A stretch of DNA of 64,000 nucleotides from Nyssa sinensis (lineage: Eukaryota; Streptophyta; Magnoliopsida; Cornales; Nyssaceae), in assembly GCA_008638375.1 (NCBI GenBank), contig CM018052.1, positions 21,457,071-21,521,070 of the forward strand. Direction: 5' to 3'. Within the stretch, counting starts at the first letter, position 1; each line of letters opens with the position of its first letter. Positions 57,240-64,000 of this stretch are shown in pieces. Made by a program: the position numbers and the translations under genes. The notes under the pieces were generated by a model, which saw nothing but the letters and a program-made list of their open reading frames with translations, was not told where the DNA came from and searched no databases.

Positions 57240-59897
57240 TGTCACGCCTTGAATTTCCACAAACTTGGGGAATGAGTGAAATGAAATTAAAAAGAAATTA
57301 ATAAATGATAATTAAATATATTCGGTTGATTACTCATCCATTTCCACATTTTTCTCCCAAAATGAAAATGAAAATTTGTTAATTAAACTCACCTAAGATG
57401 GGTCCCAAATGGTAGTCAAACACCTCCCCAACCAATGGTAAAAAATGGTCTAAGTCATGCCCCAAAAATGTCTCTAAAAGTGCCTTAAAATAATGGTCCA
57501 AATGGCCCCCAAATGTCCTAAGACATAGGCCAAGAATAGGTCAAAAAGTCCACCAAAATTTATCTAAGGAAGTGGCCAAATATGGCCCATAAGAGTGGCC
57601 AAACATGGCCCAATATGGTGCCCAAACATGGCTCAAAAGGTGGTGTCAAACATGGAATCAAATGGCCTTGAATTGGCCTTGAAAAGGTAGGTCATGGCAT
57701 GCCCATGGCATGGCTAAGCACAGGTGTGCACAGCAGAGTAACACATGCAAGGCAGGCGTGCGCGCAAGGCAAGGCGCTGCGTGGGGTGCGCAGTGCGGAG
57801 GCTCGCTTGCGTGCGGCTGGGAGTTGGCTGGGGCTGGGGCATGTTCGGGCTGCTACTACTGGTTACTGTACCCACTATTCATTGCTATAGTAAACCAGTA
57901 GCTAAAATGCTACAGTACCAAATTTTTTCAACTTTGACCAAAAATCTTGATTTTGATATTTTGCTACCAATTTCAATTTATTTCATCACCAAACTTGGCG
58001 TGGGACCCTATAACATGTAAAATATCCATTTTACCCTTTTTCCCTTATTTTTTGACCTTAAGTAATTTTTGGGCTAATCACGGCTATGTTTCATTTCTTT
58101 ACTTTTCTTCTTTCTTCTTAAGTCATTTAATTCCCTACTTAGAAAATATAGGCATGCTCCCCCGCTTCACTCAATCTAGTTCCTATATTATAAAAATTTC
58201 ACCATAGTTTTATTTGTTTTCTAAGCATTTCCCACCTAATATTTTACAATAATTCATATATATAAGCAATGTAGATTCCATCCTCACTCGATGGCCACAA
58301 TCTCATTGAAATTAAATATACATCATTCAATTATATAATCCATCATACATACACATGTACTTGAACTTAACGGTCACAAACTTCATATTCATTACAATAT
58401 GTAAGGTCTTTTCCATTCTTTTCATAATATACAAAATTTCTACAAGTTTATTTCATACGACTTAGGGCTTATACCCTTATACAACTAAAAATATGCCCCA
58501 AGGGCCGAAAAGCCTCCGTGGTCCATTTCCTTCCTTTCTTCAAGACTTCAACAAGTCTCAATTACCTGGAGCCTCATTTAAAATTTGATATCCCACGAGA
58601 GGTCAGCTCAACTGCTGGTATGACATAGTGCTAATGCAAGGAACAAGATTTAAGGCGTGACATGTGCAAATGTACATTTATAATCTGTATGCATTCCAAT
58701 TCATCAATACAATGTAATGACAATATGCGTGACAAATGCATGCAAACTCTATGCCACACCCATGTCTCGCTTCACGGTTCTTTCCCATTGGCATGCAAGT
58801 ACCAATGTATGTCTCGTTTCACGGTCCAGACCCGTTGGCTTGCGAGTACCAATGACCAATTTTGGGTTTTTCACCACAGGATCTGCACCCTCATAATGCA
58901 TAGCACCAAACTGCTCAACTCACGCTATGTTTCCAAGGATTCACACTATGCCAACATGTCTTGATTTTTCTATGCAATTCCAATGAAGTATTTCATCAAA
59001 CACATAGTATATGCCTTAAACAATGCAATGTACTCAAAGCAACTTTAACCTTTATATCACAAAACTTTGTCTACATGAACTTAACATGTAATTCAATCAA
59101 TTTCACATATAAACTCATTACACATTCACAACCTTAACAATTTCTCAAAGATCATAAAATATATAAAGTGCCAATACATGGAATAAATCATAACTCTCAA
59201 ACCACAAGAGTTTCTCTACATAAAATATCATACCTAGAAGGGTTTTTCTCAATCCTAGGGAGTTGTGTCCACTTTTTAGCCAAACCAATCAGTGAGAATA
59301 TAGCCATTGACGTGGGGAACAACTTCTTAGAAGGAAGTCTTTTGAAAATCCAAGCCTAGAAGTGTGTTTTGGAAGCTCAAAGATTGGAAAACCTAGGTTT
59401 TCTCTGCGCCTTTCTCTGATGCACGACTTGCTGCTATATGTCAGACCAAAAAATGATATTTTTACACTAAGGAGGCTATATTTATAGTAAAGGGGCTAAG
59501 GGGGCAAAATGACTCTTTTGTCCTTAATGAATCCGGGACCCCGTTACACTACAACCCGTCCTGAAACGCCTCAATTCGACATTTTGCTTTAGCCAAAGTT
59601 CTTAAAATTATTTTAAATGAAAATTTTCTAAAAAATTTATTTTCGCTTGTGGCTGGGTCCACCCGGGATGCCCTTTTGGTTCAATTTTTGAAACTGCCTT
59701 CGATTAAGCTCAAATTTTTATAGGAGGTGTATTTTAGCATTCTAAGCATGTTTCTCTTATATGAAATACTCAAAATATACTTCTAAACATGACTTATGCC
59801 AAAATGATGCATATATAACGTCCTACCGACAAACAACGCATAAATAGTGCCCTATAACAAAAAATGAAACATTAACCCTCATTTTTCAAATTCTATA
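57240..59897 (-). repeat. Gypsy-B 5' LTR
   Basis: Partner of 50581-53239. It lacks the GC-rich expansion and contains a block of about 190 bp at 59222-59405 that has no equivalent in the other LTR. Confidence 0.9.
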
Positions 59898-60069
59898 TCT
59901 TTGATAGTGTAATCCAATTGAAACTAGTTTGAGAAATTCACTATTTCCTTAAAAGTGAAGTTGAGTTGAAATTAATTTGATTCAAGTAATGAAATTATTT
60001 ATTTATTTTTTTTATTAAAAATGAAATTGATTAAAACTAGTTTACCTAAAGTAGTGAAATTAAAACTAG

Positions 60070-60830
60070 CTCAGGTCAATTCATTTTTTAAAGAATTAGT
60101 GAAATTTTACACTTTTAACGAAAATAAATAAAAAAATTCAACTTTAGATAGTGAAATATGCTTTTAATCAAACCAGATTCATTTTAGTGCATTTTCACAA
60201 AAATAATGAAATATCACTTTTATATCGAAACTTGTTTGAAGTTAGCTCTTTTTTTTTTTTTAAGAAATAGTGAATTTCATTGTTTTAATAAAAATAAAAA
60301 ATAACTCAACTTTAGACAATGAAATTTCATTACTTCTAATCAACTAGTTTCAATTTCGTTCACTTTCACAAAATAGTGAAAATTCAATTGTTCTATTAAA
60401 ACGCGTTTCATTTAATTCATTTTTTTTTTAAGGAAACAGTGAAATTTTACTATTTTAATGAGAATAAATAAAAATTCAATTTTAGATAGTGAAATTGCAT
60501 TACTTTTGTTCAAAGTTGTTTCAATTTAATCTAATTTCTTCCAAAAAAAAAATGAAATTCGACTATTTTATTAAAATTATTTTTACTTTAGTTCATTGTT
60601 TTAAAGAAATAGTGAAATTTCAATATTTTATTTAATATAGTTTTTAGTTCAATTTATTTGTAAACGAAAGAGTGAAATTTCATTGATTTTATTAAACTAG
60701 TTTCAATTTAGTTCCATTTTTAAAGAAACAATGAAATTTCACTATTTTAATCACTATAGTTTTGCTTCAGTTCTAATTTTGATTAAACGATGAAATTTCG
60801 CTGTTTTGATAAAAAAAAAAAAAAAAAAAG
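60070..60830 (-). repeat. About 60-bp tandem array, right arm of the foldback
   Basis: Same unit as the left arm but inverted. Around 60600-60790 the period is about 60 bp, with units such as AGTGAAATTTCATTG, TTAAACTAGTTTCAATTTAG and TTCCATTTTTAAAGAAAC. About twelve units. Confidence 0.78.
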
Positions 60831-61150
60831 AGTTTGAATATAGTTTTTGGTTAAAAATAAGTTAAATTCTATTATTTTAATCAAAGCCTTTGTTCAATAA
60901 TAAGTTTTCTTTTTGAATGCACCTAAAACTATCTTCTTCTTTTTTCTTTTTTTTTTGATTCAGTTATATACCCTTTAAGAGCACAAAGCTTATTTAAAGT
61001 TCACTCTTTTAATGTGTAAAAACAAGTTAAATTTCATTATTTTAATCAAATTAATTGTTGAATAAAATTTTTTCTTTGTGTATGCACCTAAAATTATCAT
61101 TTTTTTTCTTTTGGTTTTTTTATATACCCTTGAAAAATACAAAAACCATT
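60831..61150 (-). repeat. Duplicated terminal segment of the right foldback arm
   Basis: Two related segments (about 60840-60990 and 61000-61150) both contain ATGCACCTAAAA(C/T)TATC and TATATACCCTT. Both are inverted copies of left-arm sequence around 49860-49990, for example TGCTCTTAAACAATATATAACT. Confidence 0.65.
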
Positions 61151-61583
61151 TGAAGTTCAATTACATATTATTTTTCTCTAGACAGAATATCATGGTCCAA
61201 AACTACTAATTTTTTTTTTTTACAAGATTTTATATGAATTATGGATATTGTTTAATAAATCTCGATTTTCAAGGTAAAAAAAATGTCAATTTTAGAAAAA
61301 AAAAAATAGGTTTATATTATGTAGATAATTGCTATTTTGAAATTTAAACTTTTTTAAAAATACATGCTGACAAACTAGTTACAGGAAACTTAGCACTCTA
61401 CACTCTCCTATTGACTAATACAAAGGGTAGAATAATTATTTAAAAAAATATAAATGTACCAGCTAATCAATAAAGGTTTTGAACTCAAAAAAACATGTGT
61501 GACTGGACTTCTCATAGAAAAATATCGATTGTGTCCTCAAACTCAAAATGAGTCCATAAAATGAACTCTTGACTAATTTTCCA

Positions 61584-61800
61584 TATATATATATATATTG
61601 GTACACTTAGCATAATCGGATAAAGATTAGAAGAGCATTCCAAACCATTAGATTACTATCATATTTAATACCAAGATGGTCTCTCCTGTATAAGTTATCA
61701 CACTAACCACTTAGGTGTGATTTTTGAAGTTTCAATTATTTTATTAATTCAAAGACATTATCCTCTAGCAATAGCGATCTTGAGTTTGCAGAAGTCTTTC
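61584..61800. other. Spacer, no feature seen
   Basis: Begins with a (TA)n run just outside the foldback end. No gene or element termini recognised. Confidence 0.4.
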
Positions 61801-64000
61801 TATCACAACCCGGAACCTACCTTTGTGCGAATCTGGCATCGTGACCCCAGCCCGACCTATTTACCAAATTAGATTTTTCCTTTAACCTTAACTTAGCATG
61901 AATATGTGAGTGTTATCAACATGCAATCCATAATTAAACACATAGCGGAAGACTTAATAAAATTTTTATACTTTTAATACTAGAGTTCTTAAATATACAA
62001 ACTCAAAAACTCTAAAATATAATTGTCCCCAGGACGTGGGGTGATGGGAGAATATAGGACAAACACTATAGTTCACTATCAAAATATCCTTGCAGTATAT
62101 TTATCTGCAACAACTCTATGCCTATTCGGGATCTCAATCCCTACTCTAAAATTGCGTCGTCCTTACCTGAAATAATTAGAATAAATCTATAATGAACTAA
62201 CTTAGCCTAGTAAGTAAATCTCTTTGATCTGCCATGGGTCGAAGTCAGTATAAGAAAATTCATAAACCAAGATAAACAAGGTTATGCAAATATGATAGCC
62301 AATCAAGAAAATAAGATGTCACAATAGCAAGTCACAAAATGTGAAGCAACTGAACTGACCCTTCGGGCCTAAGGCACATCCCATGATAACAAAAACAATG
62401 AATATCCAATGATATCAAGTATATAAATCATCAATAGGGATTTGGCCTAACCAATAAATGTACTGCCATAAAAATAGATAACTGCTCAATATAAAAGATG
62501 CTTTGGCAAACATATGATCATTGACTAAAATGTAACATGATCATCCAAATGAATGCAATAATAAATTTAAGCCTCAAATTTGGTGGATGGAATTCGATAG
62601 GGCCCGGCATACCCTATCATTGTGCATATTCAACACTCCCTTTCGAGTGCTTGACCCCGTAGGTACGCCAACTTATGGACGCATGAATAGCATTAGGAGC
62701 TCAATTTTATATATCGTCCCACTTGGACACTTCATCCCGAATATGATGGACATTGTGACTTGATCATAACTTTGTGTATAAATAATATATCATGATTATA
62801 ATTCCACCTAGAATATAAAAATATGAAATATTTTCGTTCACATAGAGAACTATTGCCTCTTTGATCCTAATATAAAGATGTATAATAATCACATGATCAA
62901 GATATAGAATTCAACTTAACAATATTCATAAACTAGAATAAACATCGAAATTTGGAATCAATAACATCTGAATATATAAATGAATACAAGTTTTGGCAGT
63001 AACAAGAAATAATTGTGTGATATGGCTAGAACTTTACCACATGCAGAGATCAAATTTTACTTACCTCTTATTATATCACTTAGAAAGTTAGACCTCTTTC
63101 TCCTTTCTTTTTTACGTTCCTATTATTCAGGAAACACATCTCAGTCTACTTTTACATAGTCTATGTTATTCATCAAATTTTATATATCATTGTTATAAAT
63201 ATCTCGTTTGATAAAATGGACTCTACTATTGAGTTCAGAATGTCAAAGAAAATCAGTTTAGGCTTTTACGGAATTCAATTTGGACTTCGTTACTAAAAAA
63301 GGCCAAATGGTCATTTCATACTTTTACGTGTATTTATTTCTCGGTGCCTATTTTCAGAAATTGAACTCCACTGTTGAATCTGAAATGTCCAAAATAATAA
63401 AAATTTACTAGTCATTTATTTTAATCGGAGTGCGTTTGACTCATATTTGACTTAGGGACATTTTGGTAATTTCTCATTTTAAAATATTTAAATAAATATT
63501 TAATTTATTTAATTTGGATTTTTTCATAATCAATAATAAATCTAGGGCCCTTTTCTAATTCTTTAAACATTTGGGCTAAATTCGTAAAATCAGAATTTAC
63601 TATTCCCAATTGGAATAACCAAACAGTAGTTAAGTCCCTAAATAGGGATAGGATATCCCAATTTCAATTTACGTTTTTAAATCAATTTAGTAAACCAGTA
63701 GCCAAATATCCCAATCCTATTTAAAACATAACCTTAAATGACGCAGTATTGACATTCATATGTGCGGGTGGGTTGGGTTTGACCCGAACCCGAACCGACC
63801 TTGACCCAAGACTTAAATGGGTCTTCTTATCCGGTGAGATTCCAGTCATCCCTTCTGGTACTGGTGACTAATTTCCGATCACATTTTAACATCAAACCAA
63901 CGAGATTCTCTTCCTCTTCCCATGAGGATCCCAACCCTAACCTTAGTTTTTCAATTCAATCATTCAAACTTCACGAAATAGAGGAAACAATGGGTTTCCG
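61801..64000. repeat. Candidate partial large LTR, runs off the window
   Basis: Starts TATCACAACCCGGAAC, similar in style to the TGTCACGCCCCGAA start of the Gypsy-B LTR. It has the same mixed architecture of AT-rich stretches with a short segment of the type ACCCCGTAGGTACGCC near 62655 and GC-richer sequence near 63760-63800 (GACCCGAACCCGAACC). No coding region or second copy lies in the window, so assignment rests on general resemblance. Confidence 0.35.

Larger units (their letters stand above)
50581..59897 (-). mobile_element. Gypsy-B: large-LTR Ty3/Gypsy derivative, minus strand, mostly non-coding interior
   Basis: LTRs of 2659 and 2658 bp begin TGTCACGCC and end CTACA or CTATA on the plus strand. 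TCTTT flanks the element at 50576-50580 and 59898-59902, a perfect 5-bp duplication. A tRNA-Met primer site lies inside the right LTR and a polypurine tract inside the left one, so transcription would run right to left. The 4-kb interior retains only the 3' end of pol. It resembles LARD-type non-autonomous elements derived from chromovirus-like Gypsy elements. Confidence 0.88.
49288..61583. mobile_element. Foldback element (about 3 kb) split by Gypsy-B
   Basis: If Gypsy-B (50581-59897) and one copy of its duplication are removed, the remaining sequence of about 3.0 kb is one imperfect palindrome centred near 60065. The left arm is about 1.45 kb (49288-50580 plus 59903-60060). The right arm is about 1.5 kb (60070-61583). 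Outer arm parts are unique, for example CATGTATTTTTAAAAAA and ACATAATATAAACCTATTTTTT in both arms. Inner parts are tandem arrays around GTGAAATTTCAC. No coding capacity. The target duplication is undetermined, so the superfamily is unknown; a MULE or classical foldback type is possible. Confidence 0.75.

Overview
This is a stretch of AT-rich plant nuclear DNA, most likely from a eudicot. The evidence is nested LTR retrotransposons primed by initiator tRNA-Met, a tRNA-derived SINE, Stowaway, hAT, CACTA and MULE-like elements, and one intact host gene of the plant-specific S40 senescence-regulator family. I see no bacterial, organellar or CRISPR content. By my own addition of boundaries, roughly two thirds of the window is recognisable transposable-element DNA. 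Most of the rest is AT-rich sequence without a recognisable gene.

Layout. 1-9.8 kb: AT-rich DNA with a palindromic MITE, an orphan LTR with a tRNA-Met primer site, and two decayed tandem repeats with coding-like features. 9.8-16.6 kb: a LINE whose reverse-transcriptase frame is split by a Copia element in the opposite orientation, with a 5-bp target duplication. 16.7-26.8 kb: a complete but decayed 10.1-kb Ty3/Gypsy element of Tat type (two RNase H domains), carrying an extra antisense, intron-containing gene between pol and the 3' LTR. 28.7-29.1 kb: the S40-like gene (minus strand), the only confident host gene. 29.9-30.2 kb: a SINE inserted in the target duplication of an older truncated SINE. 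32.1-33.0 kb: two MITEs.

34.1-47.2 kb is a dense nest. A hAT remnant contains a 4.8-kb CACTA element. That CACTA carries two exons of a host gene (Nup50-type Ran-binding domain) with intact splice sites and frame, plus a 161-bp tandem array. Next comes a second CACTA with an 800-bp non-autonomous hAT inside it, then a decayed Copia that has lost its RT active site.

49.3-61.6 kb: a foldback element of about 3 kb. Its two arms of about 1.45-1.5 kb are mirror images, and their inner halves are built from a tandem repeat of about 60 bp centred on GTGAAATTTCAC. It is split by a 9.3-kb Gypsy derivative with 2.66-kb LTRs and a mostly non-coding interior. 61.8 kb to the end resembles part of another large LTR that runs out of the window.

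Insertion order can be read from target duplications and interruptions: LINE before Copia-A; truncated SINE before full SINE; hAT before CACTA-1; CACTA-2 before its internal hAT; foldback before the large-LTR Gypsy. Apart from the S40 gene, the unit with the best claim to producing an unusual transcript is the CACTA-captured Nup50 segment.
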